Assembly: GCA_002427015.1 (NCBI GenBank)
Contig: DIPE01000051.1
Span: 16,432-22,034, forward strand
Reading direction: 5' to 3'
Length of the DNA stretch: 5,603 bases
Source of the DNA: Firmicutes bacterium UBA5496
GTDB taxonomy: Bacteria > Bacillota > Proteinivoracia > UBA4975
The notes beneath the pieces were generated by a model, which was given only the letters and a program-made list of their open reading frames with translations, had not been told where the DNA came from and made no database searches. Below are positions 1-5,603 of this stretch, in pieces. The translations under genes and the position numbers were made by a program. How positions within the stretch are numbered: position 1 is the stretch's first letter; every line of letters starts with the position of its first letter.

Positions 1-507
1 GGCCATTTTCACGCCAGTTACCGCCAGCGCATCCTGCCCTGCGGCACAGTCTTTGTCTATCCCGGCTCACCCGTGTCAATTACCACCCGGGAACAAGGGC
101 GCCGGGCGGTGAACTTAATTGACTCCAAGGGCTGCAGACCTCTGCTTTTGGACAGCTGGTACTGCCAGACTCTGGAGTATGCCCTCAAGGTCACCAATAC
201 CGAGGCAATTCTTGCCCAGCTGGCCCGGGAGCTGACCCTTCACCCGGATGCCTATTGCACCCTCACTGTGCGCCTTACAGGCTACACCCAGGAAAAGGAA
301 ACTCTCCTTCAGGCCAGGCTGGAACAGTTGCTTGAGGACCGCGCCAACACCCATCTGGAACCCCTTTTCCGCGGCGCCGGCCAAATATTCGCCGATCCCC
401 TGTACCAAAGAATCTGCCAGATGCTGCCTCAAGGCGGAGATAATTCCGCGCTGATGGAAACCATGCTCCTGGATGCCTTCAGCCAAGTGCTTGCGGAGGA
501 TAAGTAA
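1..507 (+). CDS. SbcD/Mre11-type DNA repair exonuclease, YhaO-like, C-terminal part (5' end outside window)
   Basis: The frame is open from base 1, so the GTG at 73 is an internal valine codon and not the start; 168 residues of the C-terminal part are visible. The first four residues are GHFH, the last metal-binding GHxH motif of calcineurin-like phosphoesterases. Residues 20-25 read YPGSPV, followed by an E-x-G-x-R segment and a strand ending in LID, the usual end of the SbcD/Mre11 nuclease domain. The remaining 125 or so residues form a mostly helical tail like the cap or accessory domain of YhaO/SbcD proteins. Family members are Mn-dependent nucleases that process DNA ends with a Rad50/SbcC-type ATPase partner, and such a partner starts one base after this stop codon. 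The catalytic N-terminal motifs cannot be seen. The YhaO assignment rests largely on the neighbour; the metallophosphoesterase call is firm. Confidence 0.88.
   Translation, partial: GHFHASYRQRILPCGTVFVYPGSPVSITTREQGRRAVNLIDSKGCRPLLLDSWYCQTLEYALKVTNTEAILAQLARELTLHPDAYCTLTVRLTGYTQEKETLLQARLEQLLEDRANTHLEPLFRGAGQIFADPLYQRICQMLPQGGDNSALMETMLLDAFSQVLAEDK
493..500 (+). promoter_or_regulatory. Ribosome binding site for the YhaN-like gene
   Basis: GCGGAGGA lies inside the last codons of the upstream nuclease gene, with its GGAGG core 9 bases before the ATG at 509. It supports that ATG over the in-frame ATG at 473, which would add 12 residues out of keeping with the family and has no comparable site. 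The stop-to-start gap is one base, which suggests translational coupling. Confidence 0.75.
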
Positions 508-508
508 A

Positions 509-2812
509 ATGGAAATCAGGGAAATCGCCATCAGCCATTACGGTCCCCTTCGGGATGTCAAGCACCGGCCCCAGCCGGGATTGCAGGTCTTTTATGGCCC
601 CAATGAAAGCGGCAAGACTTTGCTCATAGATGCAATGCTTAAACTGATGCTGGGAAAGCGCCTCAAAGATTTCAAAGATATCGACCGGGTGACCGGCATG
701 CCCCAGGGCAGAGTCGCCATGACCTTCCAAGGCAAAGAACATATTTTCGACGGCAAGACCCTGCTGGAAGATGTCACCGGCTTAAGCAGCAGCGACATGC
801 GCAATATCTTCGTCATCCGCAACAAGGATTTGCAAATCAGCGGCCAGGCCGACTATTTCAGCCGCCTCAATGACCAGCTGACGGGCATGGAGGGCCGGCG
901 TCTGGCCAAACTCAAAGAAATCGTCCGCAACCAGGGGCGTATGACCAGAGCTTCTTCTGCCGCCCAGCTCTCTAAAAGCCAGGATTTTGACTGGATCGGC
1001 GATAAGGTTACTGAGGCCGGCACACTGGCTGCGGAAATCCGGGAATATTTAGATGAGGCCCGGGCCGGCCAGCTGGACGCCCTGGAACAAAGGCTGGAAG
1101 AATCCCGCCGCCGCCTGCAGACCCTTAACCGGCAAATACTGGACCAGGAGCAGGCGAAATTATGGGAAGAATACGACCAGCTTCGCCGCCAGGTGGAAGA
1201 GTATACTCTGCGCAGCGAGGCGGCCAACCGCTTGCTCCCCTATACCAAGACCAAGTTTATGCAGCTCCAGGATAAAGCAAGCCGCAGCAAGGCAAACATG
1301 GATACTGCTGCGGAAAGCAAAGAAAAGCTGGCCCAGCTTCTTCCCCTCCTGGACCAGGCGGCAGCTGAACTGGCTGAATCCCAGATTAAGCTGACGCCTC
1401 TGGAAGGCCGGAAACTCCTTTTGGACAACTTGACCCAGCAGACCCTGGCAGCGGCAGAGAATTCTCCTTCCCCCGCCCGGTCATTTTTGGGGCGTTTTAG
1501 CCTTGCCCTCTTTGGAGTAACAGGCATCGCCATGATTCTTGCAGCCCGCAATACCCTGCCTGACACACTTCAGGCCCTTCCCTATTGGACTTTCGGCTTC
1601 GCTATGCTGCTGCTGATTATTGATAAATTTCTTTGGTTCCGAAGTCTTAGCTGCCGGAAAAAGCATGCGCTCCTCATTCAGCAGGGGGCCGCTGCAGGTA
1701 TAATGGCTGAAACCATTCAGGAATTGGCCGCCGCTGCCGCCAAAGAGAAGACTGACATCGACCAGGCCCGCTCCCGGCAACAGCAGCTAAGGGATAAGGT
1801 GCGCAGCCTGGAAAGCCAAAAGCTGTATTTGGAAGAAAACATCCGGGCGGCCAACATCCTGGCCGCTGAACTGGAGCAAGAAGTAAAAAGTGAATTGCAG
1901 CGCTTAGCTGTTTCAGACCTCCATCAGTTCGGGGAGCTGATGGAGCAATACAACAAGGCCCAGGCCAACTGTGATGATCTGCATCAGAGCCTGGAAACCG
2001 CCTTTGAACAAGCGCCGGCCCGGACCGGCGACTGGCAGAGCCTGCTTAGGCAAATTCCCCTTCCCCCGGATCCCGGCATTGCTTACGCTGCCGCTGAATT
2101 GACCCGACTGCGCCAGGACAAGGACAGGACTGTGGCGGCAATAGACCAGTTGCAGCAAGCTCTCAGCCGCCATCACTCGGTGCTGAGCCAGTTCGCCGCC
2201 GCCTGCCAGGCCCTGCCCCTGGAAAAAGAGACTGGCTGCAAGCTGCCGGCTCAGTTTGCCGACCTTGAGGTCCTGGCCCACAGCGCCTCGGTCCTGGAGC
2301 TCTTTGCCGCCAAAGTCACCGAGACCTTTGATACGGCCTGCCAACTCATGGGCATTCTCGAAGCCCTGGAAGCCCAGGAACAGGAAAAAATGGCTGACTT
2401 GGTGGGGCCAAACAAACCGGTGCAAGACCTTTTCCGCGCCATCACTGCTGGGAAATATACCCGGGTTATGCTGGATAGCCAACTCAACATCCAGGTGGAA
2501 AACCGGGAAGGTCTGGAACTGCCGGCCTCAGCCCTCAGCCAAGGCACATATGACCAACTTTATCTGGCCCTGCGCCTGTCCCTGGCCCAGGACCTTCTGG
2601 GAGACAGCCCTGGCTTCCTCCTCCTGGATGACGCTTACCTCTGCGCTGATTCCACCCGTATGGAAAGGATGCTGGCTTTGCTGGCCCAGTTAGCCAAATC
2701 CGGCTGGCAAATCCTCTACTTCACTATGGATGAGCGCTTGCTTCGCGCTGCCCCCCGGTATACAGCCAATGGGATTATCCCCCTGAAACCCCTTCTGCCG
2801 GACCTGAGTTAA
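509..2812 (+). CDS. Rad50/SbcC-like AAA ATPase with central membrane segments (YhaN-like)
   Basis: This is a 767-residue ABC/SMC-type ATPase. The N-terminus MEIREIAISHYGPL is the typical first strand of RecF/Rad50/YhaN proteins, with Walker A GPNESGKT at 30-37. A coiled-coil arm runs from about 188 to 315. Two hydrophobic stretches follow (about 330-346 and 357-377), separated by a short polar loop. A second coiled-coil-rich region spans about 390-630. The C-terminal lobe has GPNKP (633-637), LFRAITAGKY (641-650), signature LSQGTYDQLYLALRL (676-690) and Walker B FLLLDD (703-708). A final strand, ILYFT (735-739), ends without the usual histidine. The Asp-Asp Walker B ending appears normal for YhaN-type proteins. 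The protein probably works with the upstream nuclease on DNA ends, perhaps at the membrane (inferred). It is shorter than B. subtilis YhaN (about 960 aa), mainly in the coils. Confidence 0.88.
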   Translation: MEIREIAISHYGPLRDVKHRPQPGLQVFYGPNESGKTLLIDAMLKLMLGKRLKDFKDIDRVTGMPQGRVAMTFQGKEHIFDGKTLLEDVTGLSSSDMRNIFVIRNKDLQISGQADYFSRLNDQLTGMEGRRLAKLKEIVRNQGRMTRASSAAQLSKSQDFDWIGDKVTEAGTLAAEIREYLDEARAGQLDALEQRLEESRRRLQTLNRQILDQEQAKLWEEYDQLRRQVEEYTLRSEAANRLLPYTKTKFMQLQDKASRSKANMDTAAESKEKLAQLLPLLDQAAAELAESQIKLTPLEGRKLLLDNLTQQTLAAAENSPSPARSFLGRFSLALFGVTGIAMILAARNTLPDTLQALPYWTFGFAMLLLIIDKFLWFRSLSCRKKHALLIQQGAAAGIMAETIQELAAAAAKEKTDIDQARSRQQQLRDKVRSLESQKLYLEENIRAANILAAELEQEVKSELQRLAVSDLHQFGELMEQYNKAQANCDDLHQSLETAFEQAPARTGDWQSLLRQIPLPPDPGIAYAAAELTRLRQDKDRTVAAIDQLQQALSRHHSVLSQFAAACQALPLEKETGCKLPAQFADLEVLAHSASVLELFAAKVTETFDTACQLMGILEALEAQEQEKMADLVGPNKPVQDLFRAITAGKYTRVMLDSQLNIQVENREGLELPASALSQGTYDQLYLALRLSLAQDLLGDSPGFLLLDDAYLCADSTRMERMLALLAQLAKSGWQILYFTMDERLLRAAPRYTANGIIPLKPLLPDLS

Positions 2813-2826
2813 GTTGTAGCGGGAAC

Positions 2827-2869
2827 TGTAACAGCAATGTAACCTCCAAGGCGGAAGAAACATGTTACA
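2827..2869 (+). promoter_or_regulatory. Possible regulator binding sites: tandem TGTAAC repeats plus an inverted copy
   Basis: TGTAAC occurs at 2827-2832 and again at 2838-2843, exactly 11 bases apart; its complement GTTACA occurs at 2864-2869. Read on the minus strand, the first two are GTTACA-N5-GTTACA, a layout typical of OmpR/PhoB-family response regulators and close to the Bacillus PhoP box. The third copy also lies next to a perfect AACATGTT palindrome (2859-2866). The repeats are seen directly; the regulator is inferred. Confidence 0.4.
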
Positions 2870-2884
2870 ATTATGGTGGTATTC

Positions 2885-2890
2885 TATATT
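2885..2890 (+). promoter_or_regulatory. Weak candidate -10 element for the Ere-like gene
   Basis: TATATT matches five of six bases of the TATAAT consensus and sits 20 bases before the TTG start at 2911. No good -35 lies at the right distance, where only the GTTACA element is found, which would fit an activator-dependent promoter. A run of eight T follows at 2889-2896, with no hairpin before it that would make it a terminator for the YhaN-like gene. Readthrough from upstream therefore remains possible. Confidence 0.3.
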
Positions 2891-2897
2891 TTTTTTC

Positions 2898-2904
2898 GGG
2901 AGGG
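2898..2904 (+). promoter_or_regulatory. Ribosome binding site fixing the TTG start at 2911
   Basis: GGGAGGG lies 6 bases before TTG. The first in-frame ATG is at 3043, has no such site and would remove the hydrophobic N-terminal segment, so TTG is preferred. Confidence 0.8.
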
Positions 2905-2910
2905 ATATAT

Positions 2911-4101
2911 TTGAAAAAGGTATTCGTTATTCTTTTAGCTTGCCTTTCTGTTTTTATTGCTGGCAACCAACCGGATATTGTGGCTCCGTACCTGGCCAAA
3001 AGTTGTCATTCCCTTAACCCTGAAAATACGGACCTAAGTTTTATGGGGACAGATTTAAATCGCCAAGTGTTTCTCTCCGGCGCGCAATGGCATGGCACCA
3101 CCTACAACTATGACCTTCACTATGCTCTAATCACGGCCCTCAATCGCCAAGCCGGCGTCAAGTACATGCTTCTGGATTCCGGTTACGCCACCGCTCAGGT
3201 ATATAATGACTACCTGCAAACCGGCAACCCTGAACTCTTGAAAATGGCCCTGAACGGCATCAGATTCTCTAACAGCAGCAGCGATGAACACCGCCTATTT
3301 TGGGAAAACCTCTACCATTATAATCAGGGGCTTTCTCCCAAGGACAAAATTGAAGTCATCGGCATCGACGTGGAATACCAGATTAGCACCGCCATCAGCT
3401 ATCTCTATTTCATCTCTGACAATCAATTAGCTGATTATTATCCGGTTACAGAATATCTGGGAGATACTAAAACCCTGAACGCGTATGTTACTGGGCTGAA
3501 AGCCAAATACCAGGAGGATCCTAAAGAATTTGAAAATTTCTTTGGCGATAATCTCCAGCATTTTGAATGTATTTTGCAAAGCCTGACAGATACTGTTGCC
3601 ACCGACCGCAGCCGGAATTATTTCGCTGACCGGGAAAAGTTAATGTATGCCAACTTCCTTGCTGCCTATAACAAAGATCCCCAGGGCAAATTCTTTGGCC
3701 ACTTTACCATGGAGCATATCTATCAGCGCCAGGTCCAGACCGGCAATCTGGCAGATGCCGACAGGCTTGGCATGCTCTTGGTCCAGGAGGATTCTCCCGT
3801 CCGGGACCAGGTTGTATCTATCGCAGCTTTCTACCATGACAGTGAATTCAGATTCTACTATGGCAGGTACGAAAATTATCGGGTATTTAATTCCTTTATT
3901 GTCGATCCCCTGCCTGCTATTAAAACCGCCGCTAACGACTATACTATTTATAAGCTGGAGGGCGCGGACTCGCCATTTACCTGGGACACACATACTGTAA
4001 TCCACCCTACTGGCGGAGTGACCACCGATTATTACCAGTACCTGCTTATAATCAAAAACTCTCAGCCCACATCTCCTAATTTCCTGCCCCCTCATCAATG
4101 A
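2911..4101 (+). CDS. Exported protein with remote similarity to the erythromycin esterase family
   Basis: The product is 396 residues from a TTG start. Its N-terminus has two lysines and a hydrophobic stretch (about 4-18), consistent with export or an N-terminal anchor. Cys11 follows LLA, but a 10-residue leader would be too short for a typical lipoprotein. The body follows the layout of erythromycin-esterase-like (EreA/EreB) proteins. FLSGAQWHG (54-62) sits where the family has G-E-x-x-H-G, and a strand ends in LLDS (87-90) where a catalytic Glu is usual. VIGIDVEYQ (149-157) matches the G-x-D strand, R-E-K-L-M-Y-A-N (241-248) matches the RD..Ma.N motif, and FFGHFTMEH (261-269) matches the late histidine strand. 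His61 and His269 are kept, but the two usual glutamates read Ala58 and Asp89. Function is unknown and macrolide hydrolysis should not be assumed. Codons look more A/T-rich than those of the preceding gene. Confidence 0.65.
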   Translation: MKKVFVILLACLSVFIAGNQPDIVAPYLAKSCHSLNPENTDLSFMGTDLNRQVFLSGAQWHGTTYNYDLHYALITALNRQAGVKYMLLDSGYATAQVYNDYLQTGNPELLKMALNGIRFSNSSSDEHRLFWENLYHYNQGLSPKDKIEVIGIDVEYQISTAISYLYFISDNQLADYYPVTEYLGDTKTLNAYVTGLKAKYQEDPKEFENFFGDNLQHFECILQSLTDTVATDRSRNYFADREKLMYANFLAAYNKDPQGKFFGHFTMEHIYQRQVQTGNLADADRLGMLLVQEDSPVRDQVVSIAAFYHDSEFRFYYGRYENYRVFNSFIVDPLPAIKTAANDYTIYKLEGADSPFTWDTHTVIHPTGGVTTDYYQYLLIIKNSQPTSPNFLPPHQ

Positions 4102-4115
4102 AATAAATATTAGAG

Positions 4116-4124
4116 AAAGGAGGT
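4116..4124 (+). promoter_or_regulatory. Ribosome binding site fixing the TTG start at 4131
   Basis: AAAGGAGGT is a near-perfect Shine-Dalgarno site 6 bases before TTG. The reading frame from that TTG begins exactly where DegV proteins begin, and there is no in-frame ATG until residue 129. Confidence 0.88.
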
Positions 4125-4130
4125 TTCTAC

Positions 4131-4976
4131 TTGGGTAAAGTCAAGGTCTTTTCAGACAGCACTTGCGACTTGCCCCTCGACCTAATTGCACAGCATCAAA
4201 TTGGTATCGTGCCCTTATACGTTCTTTTTAATGATGAGAGCTATGGGGATGGAACTGATATCACCACCCCGGATCTGTACAAAAAGGTCGAGGAGACCGG
4301 AAAACTGCCCAAAACCGCTGCCCCTTCCCCCGGGGACTTCATTAGGGCCTTTAAGCCCCACATCGATGCTGGTGAAGACATCATCTATATCGGTCTCTCC
4401 ACCAAGTTTTCGACTACGGTAAACAATGCCAGGCTGGCGGCTCAGGAATTCCCCCAGGACAGAATTGAAGTGGTCGATTCTCAAAACCTGTCCACCGGAA
4501 TTGGCTTGCTGGTTATGCGGGCAGTGGACTTTGCCGCAGAAGGACTGGACATTCACGCCATCGCTGAAAAAGTCAGGGCCATGGTGCCCAAGGTGGAGAC
4601 TGAGTTCATTATCGACACCTTGGATTATCTCCACAAAGGCGGCCGCTGTTCCGGCGTCGCCCGCTTCGTAGGCAGCATGTTAAAAATCCGGCCCTCCATC
4701 AAAGTCGTGGACGGCGGCATGGTCCCCGCCCAAAAGTTCCGGGGCACCCGGGCCAAAGCCCTCCAGGGTTTGCTGGATGCGGCCCTGGCAGAAAAGGATA
4801 ACATTTCCCCGGAGCGCATCTTCGTCACCCACTCCATCAGTGATGACGGCCCCTTCCTTCAAAAAGAACTGCGGAAGCACACTGACGCCAAGGAGATAAT
4901 TATCTCCCGGGCAGGCTGTGTCATTGCCAGCCACTGCGGGCCAAACACCATTGGCATATTGTTCATCAAAAAGTAG
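4131..4976 (+). CDS. DegV family protein (FakB-like fatty-acid-binding subunit)
   Basis: This is a full-length DegV protein of 281 residues, the usual size. The N-terminal strand and loop VFSDSTCDLP (6-15) is the family hallmark. It is followed by KTAAPSPGDF (61-70), whose Thr62 matches the residue that contacts the lipid carboxylate in FakB. Next come GLSTKFSTTVNNAR (88-101), VVDSQNLSTGIG (114-125), LDYLHKGGR (164-172) and a C-terminal GCVIASHCGPNTIG (262-275) with His268. Known members bind one fatty acid; FakB proteins present it to the kinase FakA, giving acyl phosphate for phospholipid synthesis. No fakA is in the window, which is common because genomes often carry several DegV copies. 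The gene starts 29 bases after the Ere-like gene with no promoter or terminator between, so the two are probably cotranscribed. It ends at a strong terminator. The family call is secure; the lipid bound is unknown. Confidence 0.95.
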   Translation: MGKVKVFSDSTCDLPLDLIAQHQIGIVPLYVLFNDESYGDGTDITTPDLYKKVEETGKLPKTAAPSPGDFIRAFKPHIDAGEDIIYIGLSTKFSTTVNNARLAAQEFPQDRIEVVDSQNLSTGIGLLVMRAVDFAAEGLDIHAIAEKVRAMVPKVETEFIIDTLDYLHKGGRCSGVARFVGSMLKIRPSIKVVDGGMVPAQKFRGTRAKALQGLLDAALAEKDNISPERIFVTHSISDDGPFLQKELRKHTDAKEIIISRAGCVIASHCGPNTIGILFIKK

Positions 4977-5009
4977 CCATTGGGGACAGTCCCCAATGGC
5001 TTCTTTTTA
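4976..5009 (+). terminator. Rho-independent terminator after the DegV gene
   Basis: A perfect 11-bp stem (GCCATTGGGGA at 4976-4986 pairing with 4990-5000) closes a CAG loop and is followed by TTCTTTTTA. The stem's first base is the last base of the TAG stop. On the other strand the stem is followed by TACTTTTTG, from the AAAAA at 4968-4972, so it could also work in reverse. Confidence 0.92.
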
Positions 5010-5030
5010 GCATCAAAAGTAACTAAATGA

Positions 5031-5059
5031 TAGATTTGTTATGCTTAATAGTATATAAT
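5031..5059 (+). promoter_or_regulatory. Candidate sigma-A-type promoter for the ABC ATPase gene
   Basis: A perfect TATAAT (5054-5059) lies in an AT-rich stretch just after the terminator. A weak -35 (TAGATT, 5031-5036) is 17 bases upstream; the better-looking TTGTTA at 5036-5041 is only 12 bases away, too close. Transcription would start near 5066 and give a leader of about 50 bases, in which no structured element was noticed. Confidence 0.5.
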
Positions 5060-5066
5060 TCTATTA
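5046..5066 (+). promoter_or_regulatory. Imperfect palindrome over the -10 box, possible operator
   Basis: TAATAG (5046-5051) and its exact complement CTATTA (5061-5066) are separated by 9 bases and centred on 5056, within the TATAAT box. Two inner base pairs also match. A dimeric repressor bound here would block RNA polymerase. Such short AT-rich symmetry can arise by chance. Confidence 0.3.
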
Positions 5067-5101
5067 TCTTTACCCAAGTCCATTCCAAAACACCAGTCAT
5101 T

Positions 5102-5109
5102 AAAGGAGG
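5102..5109 (+). promoter_or_regulatory. Ribosome binding site fixing the TTG start at 5118
   Basis: AAAGGAGG lies 8 bases before TTG. The first in-frame ATG is residue 46, after Walker A, so it cannot be the start. Confidence 0.88.
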
Positions 5110-5117
5110 GATTCAGA

Positions 5118-5603
5118 TTGAGTGAAGTCACTGTCAGCAACCTCAATAAGCACTACGGCAAGCACCATGTCTTAAAAAACGTGTCTTTTTCATTCGGGGC
5201 CGGTGAAATTGTCGGTTTTATTGGTCCAAACGGTTCGGGCAAGAGCACCACTATGAAATGCATTGCCAACCTTGTCTTCCCCGACAAAAATAGCAGCATC
5301 CGGATTGCCGGCTTTGACCTGTTCAAAAACCGCAATCAGGCCTTAAGCCATCTTTCCGCCCTCATTGAAACCCCAGGTTTGTACTATAATCTCAGCGGCA
5401 TGGATAATCTCAAACTCTTTGCTAAACTGAGGAATATTTCCCAACAGCGCCTGGAGCAAGTAATTGAATTTTCCGGTTTGGGCTCGGCGTTAAAAAAGAA
5501 AGCCAGTGACTATTCCATGGGAATGAAGCAGCGCCTGGCTCTGGCTATCGCCATCCTGCCCAGCCCCGCTTTTCTTATCCTGGACGAGCCCTTTAACGGT
5601 TTG
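5118..5603 (+). CDS. ABC transporter ATP-binding protein, BcrA-like (3' end outside window)
   Basis: From the TTG start 162 codons are visible, about half of a typical 300-residue BcrA-type ATPase. The protein opens with a standard first strand (VTVSNLNKHYG). Walker A is GPNGSGKST (36-44), the signature is YSMGMKQRLALA (132-143) and Walker B is FLILDEP (152-158), leading into the D-loop FNGL where the window ends. The Q-loop region reads ALIETPGLYYNLSGMDNL (81-98), with Glu84 where most ABC ATPases have Gln; this IE-x-P-x-x-Y-x-NL pattern is typical of the BcrA/lantibiotic-immunity group. These ATPases pair with ABC-2-type membrane proteins to export or resist peptides such as bacitracin or lantibiotics. 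The real substrate cannot be told from the ATPase, and the permease should lie downstream. The gene has its own promoter region after a strong terminator, so it is separate from the DegV unit. Confidence 0.92.
   Translation, partial: MSEVTVSNLNKHYGKHHVLKNVSFSFGAGEIVGFIGPNGSGKSTTMKCIANLVFPDKNSSIRIAGFDLFKNRNQALSHLSALIETPGLYYNLSGMDNLKLFAKLRNISQQRLEQVIEFSGLGSALKKKASDYSMGMKQRLALAIAILPSPAFLILDEPFNGL

Noticed and set aside
73..507. A complete 144-residue gene starting at GTG 73
   Set aside because: The frame stays open to base 1 and the residues before 73 carry the GHxH and YPGS motifs of the nuclease, so the GTG is internal.
1913..2482. A 189-codon open frame on the minus strand
   Set aside because: It lies wholly inside the YhaN-like gene, has no recognisable motif or ribosome site, and is explained by codon bias on the other strand. 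The same holds for the other minus-strand frames inside the genes, including 115-531 and 3640-4098.
2617..2632. Broken Walker B (Asp-Asp for Asp-Glu) as evidence of a dead ATPase
   Set aside because: YhaN-type and related ATPases often have Asp-Asp here, and all other motifs are intact.
2889..2896. Run of eight T as a terminator for the YhaN-like gene
   Set aside because: No stable hairpin directly precedes it; the nearby TGTAAC/GTTACA arms are only 6 bp, 20 bases apart, and end 19 bases before the T-run.
2935..2943. Lipoprotein signal with Cys11 as the lipidated residue
   Set aside because: Only ten residues precede the cysteine and the hydrophobic stretch continues past it, so a normal Sec signal or anchor fits better.
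5036..5059. TTGTTA/TATAAT as a standard promoter pair
   Set aside because: The spacer is only 12 bases, too short for a sigma-A promoter, so a weaker -35 further upstream was preferred.

Overview
The window is a densely coded stretch with every gene on the + strand: a 3' gene fragment, three complete genes and a 5' gene fragment. Moderately high G+C in the coding regions, strong AAAGGAGG-type Shine-Dalgarno sites, frequent TTG starts and a YhaO/YhaN-type gene pair all suggest a Firmicute, perhaps a Clostridia or Negativicutes member. This assignment is inferred from style and gene families, and no rRNA or other taxonomic marker is present.

Left block (1-2812): the C-terminal part of an SbcD/Mre11-type metallophosphoesterase (YhaO-like) is followed after one base by a Rad50/SbcC/RecN-like ATPase (YhaN-like, 767 aa). 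The ATPase carries two hydrophobic, probably membrane-spanning segments between its coiled-coil arms. Together they look like a nuclease/ATPase pair acting on DNA ends, possibly tethered to the membrane.

Middle block (2813-5009): a 98-base intergenic region holds repeated TGTAAC/GTTACA elements, two of them spaced one helical turn apart as at OmpR/PhoB-type regulator sites, and a weak -10-like hexamer. It leads into a probably exported 396-aa protein that is a remote, active-site-divergent relative of the erythromycin esterase family. A DegV-family (FakB-like) fatty-acid-binding protein follows 29 bases later and is probably cotranscribed with it. A strong intrinsic terminator closes this unit, and its perfect GGGGACAGTCCCC-core stem may belong to a dispersed repeat family.

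Right block (5010-5603): an AT-rich promoter region with an imperfect palindrome centred on a TATAAT box precedes the start of a BcrA-type ABC transporter ATPase. That gene runs off the window just after Walker B, and its permease is expected downstream. No RNA genes, CRISPR arrays or insertion sequences were seen.

There is no clear evidence of a wholly new system. The points most worth a second look are the membrane-segment Rad50-like ATPase, the Ere-like protein lacking the usual catalytic glutamates, and the two intergenic control regions.
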